From Poriferisphaera corsica (lineage in GTDB: Bacteria; Planctomycetota; Phycisphaerae; Phycisphaerales; Phycisphaeraceae): a DNA stretch of 64,000 nucleotides. The notes beneath the pieces were generated by a model. It saw only the letters and a program-made list of their open reading frames with translations. It was not told where the DNA came from and ran no database searches. Made by a program: the position numbers and the translations under genes. Below, piece by piece: positions 9,426-19,655 of the stretch (its first letter is position 1; every line of letters starts with the position of its first letter). Where the stretch lies: positions 2,960,175-3,024,174 of the forward strand of contig NZ_CP036425.1 of assembly GCF_007747445.1 (NCBI RefSeq). The letters are read 5' to 3'.

Positions 9426-10208
9426 ATGAAACTGTCGCGTCGAAATATCTTGATGATAGGGATCAGCATGTTGGCAGCTGGGTGTGTCGACACACGAATG
9501 CGATACCTGCCGCGTCCGCGTGTCGATTGGCCCCACGCAAGCAAGCCAAATAGTTCAAATCGGTTGAGTATTGCGCCTAAACCCGCACAAAAAACAGCTG
9601 CAGCCCGACCTGCCACATATTCCCGGACACGATCAACACCTTCAAACTCAACGACGCGTCGCTCGGTCACATCACAACAAACAAAAGTCAGCCACGGTGC
9701 ATTCCGCCCGATTGCTCGATCCAATTGGACAAAAATCGGCCCCGCTAAAGGCCGCGTCAACACAATGCGCGGCGTCAACAAAATCACCATTCATCACGAA
9801 GGTTCCAGCACATTCTGGACAACCGACTACCGCACAACAGCAAAGCATCTCGATGATGTCCGCAAAGGACACGTTGGCAATAAAGGCTGGGGAGATATCG
9901 GGTACCACTACATCATCGATCGAGCGGGTCGTGTATGGGAGGGACGCAGTATCCGCTACCAGGGCGCTCATGTAAGCGGCCACAACCCAAACAACGTTGG
10001 CGTTATGGTGCTTGGCAATTTTGAAAAACAGAAACCCACCAAAGCGCAGCTTACAGCCCTGCAAACCACACTACGCGCATTGATACGTAAATATCGTGTG
10101 CCTGTCACGCGTGTCTACACCCACCAAGAATTGATGCCGACAAAATGCCCAGGCCGTAATTTACAGCCACTCACAGTCAAAATACGTAAAAGTGGCGTAC
10201 TAACATAG
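9426..10208 (+). CDS. Lipoprotein N-acetylmuramoyl-L-alanine amidase (PGRP/Amidase_2)
   Basis: Predicted to cut the amide bond between muramic acid and the peptide stem of peptidoglycan. The N-terminus MKLSRRNILMIGISMLAAGC is a signal peptide, possibly Tat-like (SRRN), ending in a lipobox, so the protein should be a periplasmic lipoprotein. Residues about 25-95 are a Pro/Ser/Thr-rich linker. The catalytic domain (about 95-260) shows the zinc-site pattern of T7-lysozyme-type amidases: His in ITIHHEG, Tyr in GYHYIID, His in YTHQE, and Lys-Cys in TKCPG. ATG 9426 was chosen over TTG 9423 because AGGAAGGG lies just upstream. The gene follows the glycosyltransferase by 24 bases, so the two may be cotranscribed. 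Confidence 0.92.
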   Translation: MKLSRRNILMIGISMLAAGCVDTRMRYLPRPRVDWPHASKPNSSNRLSIAPKPAQKTAAARPATYSRTRSTPSNSTTRRSVTSQQTKVSHGAFRPIARSNWTKIGPAKGRVNTMRGVNKITIHHEGSSTFWTTDYRTTAKHLDDVRKGHVGNKGWGDIGYHYIIDRAGRVWEGRSIRYQGAHVSGHNPNNVGVMVLGNFEKQKPTKAQLTALQTTLRALIRKYRVPVTRVYTHQELMPTKCPGRNLQPLTVKIRKSGVLT

Positions 10209-10292
10209 TCTCTCAAATATATCTTTAATTCTTGAAAAACGGCCATTTCTAGACAATATGCGAGCCAATCGCTCTGCGGATACAATATAGCC

Positions 10293-11036
10293 ATGAGCAA
10301 TGTGACCGAAGAAAATCAGCCTGAGAATGCTGCAGATCCACCTGCTGTCGATGCAGAGACCTGTGACGAGGTAACCGAGGAACACGAAGAAACGCTTGTA
10401 TCCGAGGACACAACCCCCAATGCATCCATGCCAATACCAAGCGACAGCACTGAAGCTATTCCAGAGCCTGTAGATGAACATGCTGACGAGCCAGAGGAAG
10501 GCACATATGAGGTACCTGATGACCTCGATGAGCGTGTAGAAGCAGCACTTCTCACCAGCCCTCAAGTGATGAACGCGAATCGCATTGGCAAAGCACTCGG
10601 TGGACTCCCGAGTAAAATCATCGTTGAAGCGATTGACCGCCTCAACATTGTCTATGCAGAGTCAAATCGAAGCTTCCGCATTGAGCAGGTCGCAGGTGGA
10701 TGGCGCATCATGACATTACCCGAGTATGGTGATGTGCTAGCTGGGATCAGTAAACAACGCACCACGGAAACAAAGCTCCGTCCTCCTCAATTGGAAACTC
10801 TTGCGATTGTCGCCTACAAACAACCAGTTACACGCGTGGATGTCGAAATGATCCGAGGCGTTGCCTGCGGCGAGGTACTGCGTTCTCTTATGGAGCGACA
10901 TCTAGTCAAAGTCGTTGGCCGAGCCGACGAAATCGGGCGCCCGATGCTCTACGGCACAACCAAGAAGTTTCTTGAAGTTTTTGGTCTCAACAGCACCAAA
11001 GATCTGCCGAATGTCGAAGAAATCGGCATCGACTAA
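10293..11036 (+). CDS. scpB: Segregation and condensation protein B
   Basis: Winged-helix subunit of the SMC-ScpA-ScpB complex that compacts and segregates the chromosome. Residues 1-75 are an acidic, Pro/Glu/Asp-rich extension not found in short ScpB proteins. The ScpB core starts near DLDERVEAALLTSPQVMN and includes PPQLETLAIVAYKQPVTRVDVEMIRG, the family's most conserved segment (written here as two joined parts), and ends with GRPMLYGTTKKFLEVFGL. The usual partner ScpA is not in the window. The ATG has no strong Shine-Dalgarno. A clear intrinsic terminator follows. High confidence from the core motifs. Confidence 0.93.
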   Translation: MSNVTEENQPENAADPPAVDAETCDEVTEEHEETLVSEDTTPNASMPIPSDSTEAIPEPVDEHADEPEEGTYEVPDDLDERVEAALLTSPQVMNANRIGKALGGLPSKIIVEAIDRLNIVYAESNRSFRIEQVAGGWRIMTLPEYGDVLAGISKQRTTETKLRPPQLETLAIVAYKQPVTRVDVEMIRGVACGEVLRSLMERHLVKVVGRADEIGRPMLYGTTKKFLEVFGLNSTKDLPNVEEIGID

Positions 11037-11063
11037 GGAACGTCAAATCTATTAAAGCAATAG

Positions 11064-11088
11064 AAGCAGGCTTCAGCCTGCTTTTTTC
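11064..11088 (+). terminator. Intrinsic terminator of scpB
   Basis: Perfect stem AAGCAGGC/GCCTGCTT with a TTCA loop, followed by six T. Confidence 0.93.
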
Positions 11089-11309
11089 ATATCAATACAT
11101 CAAATACTGTCAAACTACCCTTTCACCTCAAAAAAGCGATGTTTGCAGAAATCGTGACTTTCTATATCCCAAAGGGTATATTATCGATTAGAACTGCGGC
11201 TGAACACGAACTCAATCCTTTGCAGTTGAGTATTGAAAGAGTCGCAGCACCCACCCTGCTGCTCACGTGTTCAAATCCACCGCAACCGATGTACCCACGA
11301 GATATTTTG

Positions 11310-11813
11310 ATGCCACAACCACAATTTCCAAAGTACCACAAAACAAACCTATGGATACTGTCTGTACTTGCAGTACTCACCTTTGTTGCCACTGGTTGCA
11401 GCCAATATCAATTGGCTGGCCGTGTGATAGAAGGCCCTAATTCATACATCGCTGTTGTCGACCAAAATGACCCACGCCTCAACGCTCATCAATATGGCGG
11501 TGGTGTCGCAAACACCCAAATTTCCGTCACACTCGACCCCAACGATATGCGCCCGATTCATGAAGGCACAGCATACTCAGACCTCAGTGGCAACTTCTCA
11601 CTCCCCATTAATGCCCAAGGCGCTGGCTTCCTCATGTACGAAGCCCAAGTCACGGCTATCGAATCCGGCCACATGCCTACCCAACAAGAATTCGCACTCC
11701 CCTCAGCAAGCAAACGCATCCTTGTCGTCCTCAAATCAGGTGAAGGTAAACTTTCACCCAAAACAAACCTCATCGAAGAAACCCTGAAAATGGGCGAACC
11801 TTACATGAGATAA
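11310..11813 (+). CDS. Small secreted lipoprotein, function unknown
   Basis: A 167-residue protein not assigned to a function. A hydrophobic signal (residues about 12-30, LWILSVLAVLTFVATGC) ends in a lipobox, pointing to a membrane-anchored lipoprotein. The rest includes NTQISVTLDP and a YSDLSGNFSLPI segment that resembles carboxypeptidase-regulatory-like or transthyretin-like beta-sandwich repeats, which usually read VTLDxxGxFxL. The open frame extends upstream to 11139, but those residues lack signal-peptide character, so ATG 11310 is preferred even though no strong Shine-Dalgarno is visible; ATG 11289 is an alternative. The DUF58 gene follows after 140 bases. Confidence 0.7.
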   Translation: MPQPQFPKYHKTNLWILSVLAVLTFVATGCSQYQLAGRVIEGPNSYIAVVDQNDPRLNAHQYGGGVANTQISVTLDPNDMRPIHEGTAYSDLSGNFSLPINAQGAGFLMYEAQVTAIESGHMPTQQEFALPSASKRILVVLKSGEGKLSPKTNLIEETLKMGEPYMR

Positions 11814-11956
11814 CCTTCCTGCCAGATTCAAATTGATTTCTGATGGGCAGATCGGACGATCGGATGGAATTTTGGCACAACTTCCGATGTTGGCAAAAAT
11901 AGAGCGAGATAGTAGGCAATCCGCTTGTCAGCAGTATTGATATTCAGCATCGATAT

Positions 11957-13117
11957 GTGGGACAAATCGTGAGCAAACCAATCAGAACGCGCATCTCTTG
12001 GGGACCCAGCTGCTTATGGTTCTCAGTCACCTACCTGCTCGCTCTTGCCGCGACATTCTATACACAAGCCAACCTTCTCTTCTGGGCATTTGGTCTTATG
12101 ACCGGCGCTATCGTTGCATCTTTCTGCTTCTGCCTTATTACACTTCGTCATGTAACCGTCAAACGCCTTCTCCCAATGCACGGCCTCGCGCATGAGCAAC
12201 TCACCATCCGGTACAACATCCAAAACAATGCGCGGCTCAGCTTACTCAATCTAACCGTAACCGAATTGAGTGAAGACATCACAAACCACCTGCCCACCTC
12301 CCCAATCGGCTGGCTACTATACGTTGGCTCAGCTCAACACATGATGGCCGAAGCCCCCTGCTGGCCCAAACATCGCGGGCCACTTCACTTCCAAAAAATC
12401 CAACTCGCCTGCTCATTTCCTTTCGGTATCCTCAAAAAAACAGTGACTTTCGAACAACCCGATTATTTACTCATCTATCCACGTATTTTTCGTTTAAATA
12501 GACGCATTGCAGCATCAATCTCTCGGATCACACACGAAGGTAATATACAAAAAGAAAAAAGTGGAGGTACGGAAGATTACTTCGGCCTTCGCGAGTATCA
12601 CACCGGTGATAGCATCCGCATGATCAACTGGAAGCAATCGGCCAAAACAGGCAATCTGATCGTCAAAGAAATGACCCAACCGTGCCCTCCCCAAACAATG
12701 ATCAACTTAAACCTCACACCCCCTGATGCTACGGACCTTACACAAACACAAATCCATTCGCTCCAAGAACAAGCAATCAGCCTCGTTGGCTCTGTCATTT
12801 GCGATGCCTATACACACGGCTACCCTGTAGGTCTGACTATCCCTGCATTAGACATAACCTTCCCTCTTCATCACAGCCTACCACACCGCACAAAAATCCT
12901 TGAATCTCTCGCACAGATCGAACTATCATCCATCGATTCCGATGCGGCTGGCACAACCGACAAAGACGCCATCAATATTACAACCCATCCTTTATCTAGC
13001 CACTCATCCAGCAAACTCACACTCAGCGTCCACGACATCAATCAATACATCACCGATCAAGACGTTTCGTCTCATGATCTTGACCAAGATGAGCAATCCG
13101 ATGGAGGTGCTGTATGA
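11957..13117 (+). CDS. DUF58 family membrane protein
   Basis: A 386-residue DUF58 (von Willebrand factor A-like) protein. Two membrane segments lie near residues 18-60. The DUF58 signature is GLREYHTGDSIRMINWKQSA followed by GNLIVKEM, at about residues 212-240. DUF58 proteins typically sit with a MoxR AAA ATPase and a transglutaminase, possibly in envelope or stress-related assembly. Here the transglutaminase gene overlaps its stop (ATGA), but no MoxR gene is adjacent. The C-terminal tail (about 330-386) is Ser/Asp-rich. The start is a GTG with a weak ribosome site; GTG 11969 is an equally good choice. Family assignment is secure; exact function is unknown. Confidence 0.85.
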   Translation: MGQIVSKPIRTRISWGPSCLWFSVTYLLALAATFYTQANLLFWAFGLMTGAIVASFCFCLITLRHVTVKRLLPMHGLAHEQLTIRYNIQNNARLSLLNLTVTELSEDITNHLPTSPIGWLLYVGSAQHMMAEAPCWPKHRGPLHFQKIQLACSFPFGILKKTVTFEQPDYLLIYPRIFRLNRRIAASISRITHEGNIQKEKSGGTEDYFGLREYHTGDSIRMINWKQSAKTGNLIVKEMTQPCPPQTMINLNLTPPDATDLTQTQIHSLQEQAISLVGSVICDAYTHGYPVGLTIPALDITFPLHHSLPHRTKILESLAQIELSSIDSDAAGTTDKDAINITTHPLSSHSSSKLTLSVHDINQYITDQDVSSHDLDQDEQSDGGAV

Positions 13118-15438
13118 GGATTCACTCCCTCTTCCGCAAGCTCATGTTCTTCATGGTCATGCTCGGCATTACCTCTTTCTGTATCGCAGAACAAAATTAT
13201 GGCCTCCTCTTAGTACTCATCATTCTTGGTGCCTTCTCTTGGCTTCTCACCGAAACACCCCACGGCCGCCCTTTGCCACGTCCCCTTATCTACCTGACTT
13301 CCGTCATCATCATTATTTGGCTCGTCCTTGATCTATACTATTTCCGATCCCATACCCTCATCGCGATGGGACACTTCACCATCTGGCTTCAACTCATACT
13401 CCTCTTCTCGCAAAAAACAAACCGCGAATACGCACAACTCATCATTCTCAGCATCCTTCAAATGATCGGCGCAAGTATTCTCAGCATCTCCATGCTCTAT
13501 GGCATACTCCTCTTCTTATACAGCACGATCGCAATCATTACACTGCTCGTTTTCAACCTGAAACTAACCAATGACTTCATCTATAAATCACGTCAAAAAT
13601 CAGCGCTCGACCCAACTCTCATCAATCGTCCCATTGCCGCCTCAACGCTTGACCTTCGAAAATATCTTCGAAAAACAACACTCACCGTTGGCCTCATCTG
13701 TTTCTCTATCGCAATCCTCACATTCACGATCACACCTCGAAAACCTTTCACCGCAACAGCACCAAGCAATTTCTTAAACTTCAAGCAACGCATTACCACA
13801 GGCTTCAACGCTTCAATTAACTTGAATAATCCAGCCCCCCAGCCGGGCGACAACCAAACAATCCTCAATATGACCGTTGAACGTAACGGTCAAAATATTG
13901 GCTCACCCTATCGCCATTTCCTCCTTCGAGGATCTGTACTTGACACATACAACAGAGGTTCACGCCAATGGTCTCGAAGCACACACGCCCAACAACTCGA
14001 AACTTCAATTTCACTCTCAGATAACGATCTACCCTTAGCGCAACCCATTCAACTATCAGCCATAAACACCGCAACAATCACCTATAGGCAACCCAGCAAA
14101 AACTACATCTTCACACTACCCTTTGCTTACAACATCTCCAGCAATGATTTTTCACGCATCCTCTCTGGCAATGCTGATCAGCAAATCCGCCTCCATCGCA
14201 CACCTAGCAGCAATATTAATTACACCATCAAATGGGACAGCACACTTACCGACAATACGCTAGATTTCATTCAAAACCAACAAGCAAATACAATCAAACT
14301 CGGCCAACACAAAATAACAAACAAATACAATCAATCGCTCTACCACTCAAAATTTTACGCTCGCAATTGGTACATTGCACCACGCGCAACGTCTAAACTC
14401 GCGCAATCAATTCTAGAACCCAAAAACCTCTCGCGTAGCCGCTTCGAATTATCAACACCTGACGATATGCAAATTGCAATCGTCTTACGTGACTATCTCC
14501 AGAGCAACTTCAAATATTCGCTTGAAGCACCTCCACGCGATTCTCATTCCAAACGTGACCCAGTCATTAATTTCCTCTTTGAAACTCATAAGGGACATTG
14601 CGAACTCTTCGCAAGCGGCTTCGCCGCCCTATGTCGATCCATCGGCCTCGCCGCTCGTGTCGTCACTGGCTTTCGCGCCAGCGAATTCAACGCCCTCGGC
14701 GGCTACTATATCGTCCGCAACAACGACGCCCACGCATGGGTAGAAGTTAAAATCGATAACCGATGGGTTACTTTTGATGCAACCCCACCCGCCGATGTTC
14801 AAGAGCAACATGCTGTCCAACCCACATTCACCAGCAACGCCTCACACTTTTTCGAATACGCCAACTATCTCTGGATCGGAGCCGTCGCAGCCTTTGACCG
14901 TAAAACTCAAACGAAACTTCTCGACTCAATCAAACAGCATTTCGCCGCTGGCGATGAAAATCGCCCTGATGGCGTCTTCTACCATTACTACGCACAAGCT
15001 CGTGATTGGCTTGCCGCCATCAAAATGCAGCACGTCTTCATCCTCTTACTCTTAGCCGTCACCGCCGCGGTTCTTACCGCCTTCTACCTATTCACACGCT
15101 ACCGCATCCGACGCAAAGCAACGCAACTCAACCTAACCACATTGCCTCCTGCACAACGAAAATCTCTCGCAAGACAACTCGACTTCTTCCTCAGCACCCA
15201 ACGGCTACTCGCCCAGCGCGGTTACCATCGACCCGATTGGCAAAGCCCAATGCAATTCGCTCTGCAACTCAACCACTCTCAGCAAGAAGACCTTCAATCT
15301 CTCATCGAACTAACCCGCCATTTCTACGATATTCGCTACGGAAACCACACCCTTACAAACGAACGTAAAAACCTAATCGACAATTATTTACAAACACTCA
15401 AAAACGCATTACACACCCCCTCAGCCTCCGCTCACTAA
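13114..15438 (+). CDS. Transglutaminase-like membrane protein (TgpA type)
   Basis: A 774-residue membrane enzyme. About six membrane segments occupy residues 10-215, as in the DUF3488 region of TgpA. An extracytoplasmic transglutaminase domain follows near 440-560 with a complete triad: Cys in GHCELFASGF, His in NNDAHAWVEV and Asp in WVTFDATPP. A further membrane segment (about 635-655) and a cytosolic DUF4129-like tail complete the protein. The start codon overlaps the stop of the DUF58 gene, so translation is probably coupled. Family members are thought to act on peptidoglycan-linked or envelope peptides; the substrate here is unknown. Confidence 0.9.
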   Translation: MRIHSLFRKLMFFMVMLGITSFCIAEQNYGLLLVLIILGAFSWLLTETPHGRPLPRPLIYLTSVIIIIWLVLDLYYFRSHTLIAMGHFTIWLQLILLFSQKTNREYAQLIILSILQMIGASILSISMLYGILLFLYSTIAIITLLVFNLKLTNDFIYKSRQKSALDPTLINRPIAASTLDLRKYLRKTTLTVGLICFSIAILTFTITPRKPFTATAPSNFLNFKQRITTGFNASINLNNPAPQPGDNQTILNMTVERNGQNIGSPYRHFLLRGSVLDTYNRGSRQWSRSTHAQQLETSISLSDNDLPLAQPIQLSAINTATITYRQPSKNYIFTLPFAYNISSNDFSRILSGNADQQIRLHRTPSSNINYTIKWDSTLTDNTLDFIQNQQANTIKLGQHKITNKYNQSLYHSKFYARNWYIAPRATSKLAQSILEPKNLSRSRFELSTPDDMQIAIVLRDYLQSNFKYSLEAPPRDSHSKRDPVINFLFETHKGHCELFASGFAALCRSIGLAARVVTGFRASEFNALGGYYIVRNNDAHAWVEVKIDNRWVTFDATPPADVQEQHAVQPTFTSNASHFFEYANYLWIGAVAAFDRKTQTKLLDSIKQHFAAGDENRPDGVFYHYYAQARDWLAAIKMQHVFILLLLAVTAAVLTAFYLFTRYRIRRKATQLNLTTLPPAQRKSLARQLDFFLSTQRLLAQRGYHRPDWQSPMQFALQLNHSQQEDLQSLIELTRHFYDIRYGNHTLTNERKNLIDNYLQTLKNALHTPSASAH

Positions 15439-15663
15439 CCCTCATCTCCCAAATTTTGATGGCATATCAACAAGACACCCGTCATCATATGTCGTATACA
15501 ATGTTTCGATCACTGAGCGGCCGTTCTCTATCGCCCTCAGCACCCAACATGAGGTATCGCATAATGCTGATTCTTTACAGGTCTTGATTGTAAAACCTAA
15601 TCAGCCAACTCACGGACAATACCTCGTTTTTTCGTCATCGACTTACTGGTCAACAAGTAAGTC

Positions 15664-17706
15664 ATGACGAATAATGCTCTAGGTGTGATCGCCGGCACGG
15701 ACGCTCGCGAGCCTCGTTTCTGCATCCTTCGGCCTTCACAACTCATGCCTGAGTTCACACAAAGAAATCAAAACCCCATCGCAAACTCCCGCACCATGTT
15801 CTATGGCGGGCAATGGGTCGCATTGTCCGAATCCACACCGCCAGATCAAAGCAACCTCTTCGAAAACGATCCCCCCTCCCCGCCTCCCTCAAACGGCAAC
15901 TCGCGCAAAAAAACTTCTTCACACACCCAACGAACCTCGCGACGCCGTGATATCACTTCGCCTCCTCGCAGACGTGGCAAGCTCGCTATGTGGCTTCTAT
16001 TACTCACATGCCTCACCCTCGCATCCATCCCCATCTTCGTCGACATCAACCACGGCAGCGTCATCGAGCAAGCCGAAGCTCGATCCATATGGACCAGCAT
16101 CGAAACCTATAAACTCATTAAAAAATTACCACCTGATGAGCTATCCCTCGAGCCCTTTGTACCTGTCTACAACACACAACGGCAACTCACCGAACCCCCT
16201 GCTGGCACTTGGCTTTTCATGATGAGCTTCGCCGCCGACGACTTCCTCGGCGGCATGCACCTCACATCCGAATACATCCTCGATGCACGCATCGTCTCCG
16301 CGGTCTTCGCCCTCCTCACCGTTGCCGCAGTCTATTGGATCGGCTTCTCCATCGGCGGCAACTGGCTCACCGCCATCTTCGCCACAGCCATCATCATCTC
16401 CAACCCAACCTTCCTCTACTACGCGCGCCTCGCGACGCCTGACATGCCCACCGCCGCATTCATGATGCTTTCCATCGCCGGCGCCCTATGGGCCGTTCGT
16501 CCACTGCGACCAACCGCCATCCTCGGCCGGCAAGCACTAGGCTGGACTTTCTCAGGCCTCATGATGGGCCTCGCCATCCTCACCGGCGGCCCGGCACTCA
16601 TCGGCCCCATCATCATCCCACTCTTCGTCATCATGCTCCTCTGCCCGCATCGCGCCTCACACCTCCTCGGCCTCCTCGCCGCAATCCTCATCGCCGCCCT
16701 CCTCATGACCCCATGGATCGTCTACGTCCAGTACGGCAACAACCCCGCTCAATGGACCGATTGGACGCAAACAATCATTCCCACCAATCTCGCTTCCTTC
16801 GAATCAACCTTCAAGCTCTCCGGCCTCCGGCTCCTCGCACTCATCGCCGCAACCACGCCCTGGCTCTTCTGGTTCATCGCACTACTCGTACAACCCTTCT
16901 CTGATTCCTCTGCCGGCGCGCGGCTCCGCATGTTTATTGGCTGGTCTTGGTTCGTTACCGTCATCCTCCTACTCCTCATCCGCCCTGAATCCCAAATCAC
17001 CCAACCGATCCTCCTAATACTCCCCGTGTTCGCCGTCGCGCTCGGCCAAACATTCCGTCAATACACCGACCTCGCCGCAACTGGCCGTTACGCACGATTC
17101 TGGCGTCTCATGCGCTGGCCACACTTCGCCTTCCTCCTCATCATCTCCGCCATTCTCCCAATCGTCCTCTTCCTCGAACCCATACTCATGAAGTACGGCT
17201 ACATCACCCTCATCTTCGCCGAACCCATGCACTGGACCTACTGCGCCGCCCTCGCCTTCATGCTCATTACACTCTTCTTCCTCGCCGCACGAGCCGCCAT
17301 CCGACACTACCCCATCCAAGCTGTCACCTTCTGGGCACTCTGGGGACTCGTCACCTTCACCGCAATCAACGTCCCACTTGTCCGAGGCCCCATCTACGTC
17401 TCACCCATCAAATACAACGCCGAGCAAATCGCATACCTCACCTCAAACGCCCAGCTCTACGCCGTCGGTTTTAGCCCATCCCCCAACTTCCTCCTCTATA
17501 CCGAACGCGAGATCCCCATCATCAGCCCAGAGCAAGCCACTGAGCTCCTTCAAGGCGGCGGACAAATCTACATCCTCACACCCAATATCCCCCCCGATCA
17601 AGCACCCAGAGGCTATATCAACCGTGGTTACTTCCCAAACGCCGACGTACAGCTCTGGCACGGCCAAACGCGTTTCTCGCAATCCGATACAATACCTCTC
17701 CAATAA
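15664..17706 (+). CDS. ArnT/PMT-like membrane glycosyltransferase (GT39/GT83 type)
   Basis: A 680-residue polytopic protein that probably transfers a sugar from a polyprenyl-phosphate donor to an envelope acceptor. Residues 1-105 are cytosolic, Pro/Ser/Arg-rich and low in complexity. From about 106 there are roughly 11-12 membrane segments. The first extracytoplasmic loop has the acidic signature region (SVIEQAEARSIW) expected in the family, and a second conserved pattern ARLATPDMPTAAFM resembles the R-x-x-x-x-D-x-x element. The start is uncertain: ATG 15664 has no strong ribosome site, and ATG 15745 or 15797 would remove part of the disordered leader. It is 36 bases before a DPM1-like transferase, which could make the lipid-linked donor. 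Confidence 0.82.
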   Translation: MTNNALGVIAGTDAREPRFCILRPSQLMPEFTQRNQNPIANSRTMFYGGQWVALSESTPPDQSNLFENDPPSPPPSNGNSRKKTSSHTQRTSRRRDITSPPRRRGKLAMWLLLLTCLTLASIPIFVDINHGSVIEQAEARSIWTSIETYKLIKKLPPDELSLEPFVPVYNTQRQLTEPPAGTWLFMMSFAADDFLGGMHLTSEYILDARIVSAVFALLTVAAVYWIGFSIGGNWLTAIFATAIIISNPTFLYYARLATPDMPTAAFMMLSIAGALWAVRPLRPTAILGRQALGWTFSGLMMGLAILTGGPALIGPIIIPLFVIMLLCPHRASHLLGLLAAILIAALLMTPWIVYVQYGNNPAQWTDWTQTIIPTNLASFESTFKLSGLRLLALIAATTPWLFWFIALLVQPFSDSSAGARLRMFIGWSWFVTVILLLLIRPESQITQPILLILPVFAVALGQTFRQYTDLAATGRYARFWRLMRWPHFAFLLIISAILPIVLFLEPILMKYGYITLIFAEPMHWTYCAALAFMLITLFFLAARAAIRHYPIQAVTFWALWGLVTFTAINVPLVRGPIYVSPIKYNAEQIAYLTSNAQLYAVGFSPSPNFLLYTEREIPIISPEQATELLQGGGQIYILTPNIPPDQAPRGYINRGYFPNADVQLWHGQTRFSQSDTIPLQ

Positions 17707-17742
17707 GTTTCTCACTCCCAATACCACAAGAGCCTTCCCACC

Positions 17743-18501
17743 ATGAGCGACAACCCCAACACAAACTACGATCTCTCAATCGTCATCCCCGCACTCAACG
17801 AGCAAGACAACGTCGAACCACTCGTCTCAGAAGTCGAAAATAACATCCGTGGCAAGGGGATCAACGCCGAACTCGTCTACATCAACGACGGCTCCACCGA
17901 CCAAACACTCCCCAACCTCAAAGCACTCCAGCAATCACGCCCTTGGCTCGTCATCCTCCACCGCGACAAACCACAAGGCCAATCCTCCGCCATGTTCGCT
18001 GGCATACAAGCCGCATCAGCACCCTATGTCGCCACGCTCGACGCCGACCTCCAGAACGACCCCGCCGACCTCACCAAAATGTACCAGATGATTCAGGACG
18101 ACCCCTCCATCGATATGGTGCAAGGCGACCGCTCCCGTAACCGCCAAGATAATATCATCCGCAAAGTCACCTCCCTCGTCGGCCGCAAAATGCGCCTCCT
18201 CATCCTCGGCGACAAAGTCCGTGACACCGGCTGCTCCGGCCGCGTTCTTCGCTCCTCCATCGCCAAGCAATACCCACTCCAATACAAGGGCGTTCATCGC
18301 TTCCTTCCCGCCTACGCAAACATGCTCGGCGCAAAAGTCGTCGAACTCGAAGTCGTTCACCGCGCCCGCGTCGCAGGTGAAACCAAATACGGCTTCGGCA
18401 TCCTCACCCGAGGCTGGTCCGGCTTCTGGGACCTCTTCGCCGTACGCTGGATGTTCAAACGCCATCGCGATACTTCCACTGAACGAATGACCTCTAACTA
18501 G
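17743..18501 (+). CDS. DPM1/ArnC-like polyprenyl-phosphate glycosyltransferase (GT2)
   Basis: A 252-residue GT-A family 2 enzyme without an obvious C-terminal membrane domain. The motifs are SIVIPALNEQDN, YINDGSTDQT, LDADLQNDP (DxD metal site) and TKYGFGILTRG, which match dolichol- or undecaprenyl-phosphate sugar synthases. It likely charges a polyprenyl phosphate with a sugar in the cytosol, for use by the ArnT/PMT-like protein encoded just upstream. A LAB_N protein encoded at 22.6 kb is often found with this pair in bacteria. No lipid A genes are in the window, so the acceptor is unknown. Confidence 0.88.
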   Translation: MSDNPNTNYDLSIVIPALNEQDNVEPLVSEVENNIRGKGINAELVYINDGSTDQTLPNLKALQQSRPWLVILHRDKPQGQSSAMFAGIQAASAPYVATLDADLQNDPADLTKMYQMIQDDPSIDMVQGDRSRNRQDNIIRKVTSLVGRKMRLLILGDKVRDTGCSGRVLRSSIAKQYPLQYKGVHRFLPAYANMLGAKVVELEVVHRARVAGETKYGFGILTRGWSGFWDLFAVRWMFKRHRDTSTERMTSN

Positions 18502-18510
18502 CAATTAGAC

Positions 18511-19653
18511 ATGAATAACAAAACAATTATCCGAGCGGCATACCCCTTATTCCTCTTAATCTTATCCTGCGCATACACACTCACCCTCAGCGCACAACAA
18601 TCCATCTTCGACAACCCCAAAAACACCCCCTCAACTTTCCACGGCATCAACGCCGGTGCACCCATCTGGAACGGTGAAACAAAACTCACCAAATACCGCA
18701 TCTACCAAATCGCATCCACCGGCACGCGCGCTATACGCATCAACTTCCGACTCGACGGCAACAAAGAGTGGACGCCCGAACTCCTCAAAAAATACGACAT
18801 CATCATCCGTCACGCCCACAACGCCCGCTTCAAAATCCTCGGCCTTCTCTGCAATGAATCAACACCCGGCGGACAACGACTCTGGAACACCACATCCCCT
18901 TCACCCAATAACCAATACGTCAAAGACTTCTCCCAAAACGCTGCTCTCCTCGTCGACCGCTACAAACGCTACATCAAAACATGGGAAATCTGGAACGAAC
19001 CCGACGCTTGGACAAATATCAACTACCGATCCAACCCACGACAAGCCGGAGGCACCTACATCCTTCCCGAAGTCTTCGCGCACATGCTCGTCCAAACTAA
19101 TCTCGCGCTCCGCAACAATAAACGCGGCAACCTAATCAACGACTACAACATCAAACTCGTCACAGGCGGCCTCTTCGCTCACGATATAAATAACACACAA
19201 AACACCGCCGCCCCTTACCTCCAATCCCTCTACAACCAAACCACCACCTTCAATCAGTTCAAAGAAAAAAAACAAACCCCCTACCCTTGGCACATCCTCG
19301 GCTACCACTTCTATATCGACCAAGGCAAAAAACTCAACCCCAAAAAGCTCACTTCCTACCTCGACGCAATCACCAAAACCGCTCGCGAAAACCACGATTC
19401 ATCCCTCTTGCTCATCACCGAATTCGGTTGGCCAACCAACCCACCCTCCGAACAGATCCAAGCGGAAAACCTCGCCGCTACCTACGACATCTTCCAGCAA
19501 CGCAACGACATCCTCGGCTCATACTGGTACCAATGGACAGACGAACCCACACAGGCCCGAGGTCTCATCAAGAAAAACAGCATCCAGTACTCCAAGCGAG
19601 CGCTCGATATCTTCAGAAAATACTGCAAAACCAAACCCTCAAATGAATACTAA
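18511..19653 (+). CDS. Secreted clan-A glycoside hydrolase
   Basis: A 380-residue secreted enzyme. The N-terminus carries a hydrophobic signal segment (about 8-27) ending near SAQQ. The fold is a (beta/alpha)8 glycosidase by motif: KTWEIWNEPDAW carries the expected acid/base Glu after Asn, and LLITEFGWPTN carries the nucleophile Glu on strand 7. Spacing between the two (about 145 residues) fits GH5, GH39 or GH53-like enzymes; the exact family cannot be set by eye. It starts 9 bases after the glycosyltransferase stop, which suggests one operon, perhaps trimming or remodelling the glycan. Its stop lies two bases from the end of the convergent lipoprotein gene. Confidence 0.85.
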   Translation: MNNKTIIRAAYPLFLLILSCAYTLTLSAQQSIFDNPKNTPSTFHGINAGAPIWNGETKLTKYRIYQIASTGTRAIRINFRLDGNKEWTPELLKKYDIIIRHAHNARFKILGLLCNESTPGGQRLWNTTSPSPNNQYVKDFSQNAALLVDRYKRYIKTWEIWNEPDAWTNINYRSNPRQAGGTYILPEVFAHMLVQTNLALRNNKRGNLINDYNIKLVTGGLFAHDINNTQNTAAPYLQSLYNQTTTFNQFKEKKQTPYPWHILGYHFYIDQGKKLNPKKLTSYLDAITKTARENHDSSLLLITEFGWPTNPPSEQIQAENLAATYDIFQQRNDILGSYWYQWTDEPTQARGLIKKNSIQYSKRALDIFRKYCKTKPSNEY

Positions 19654-19655
19654 CC

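Noticed and set aside
11139-11309. Upstream extension of the lipoprotein frame (57 extra residues)
   Set aside because: It would bury the signal peptide inside the protein; the lipobox fits a start at 11310 or 11289.
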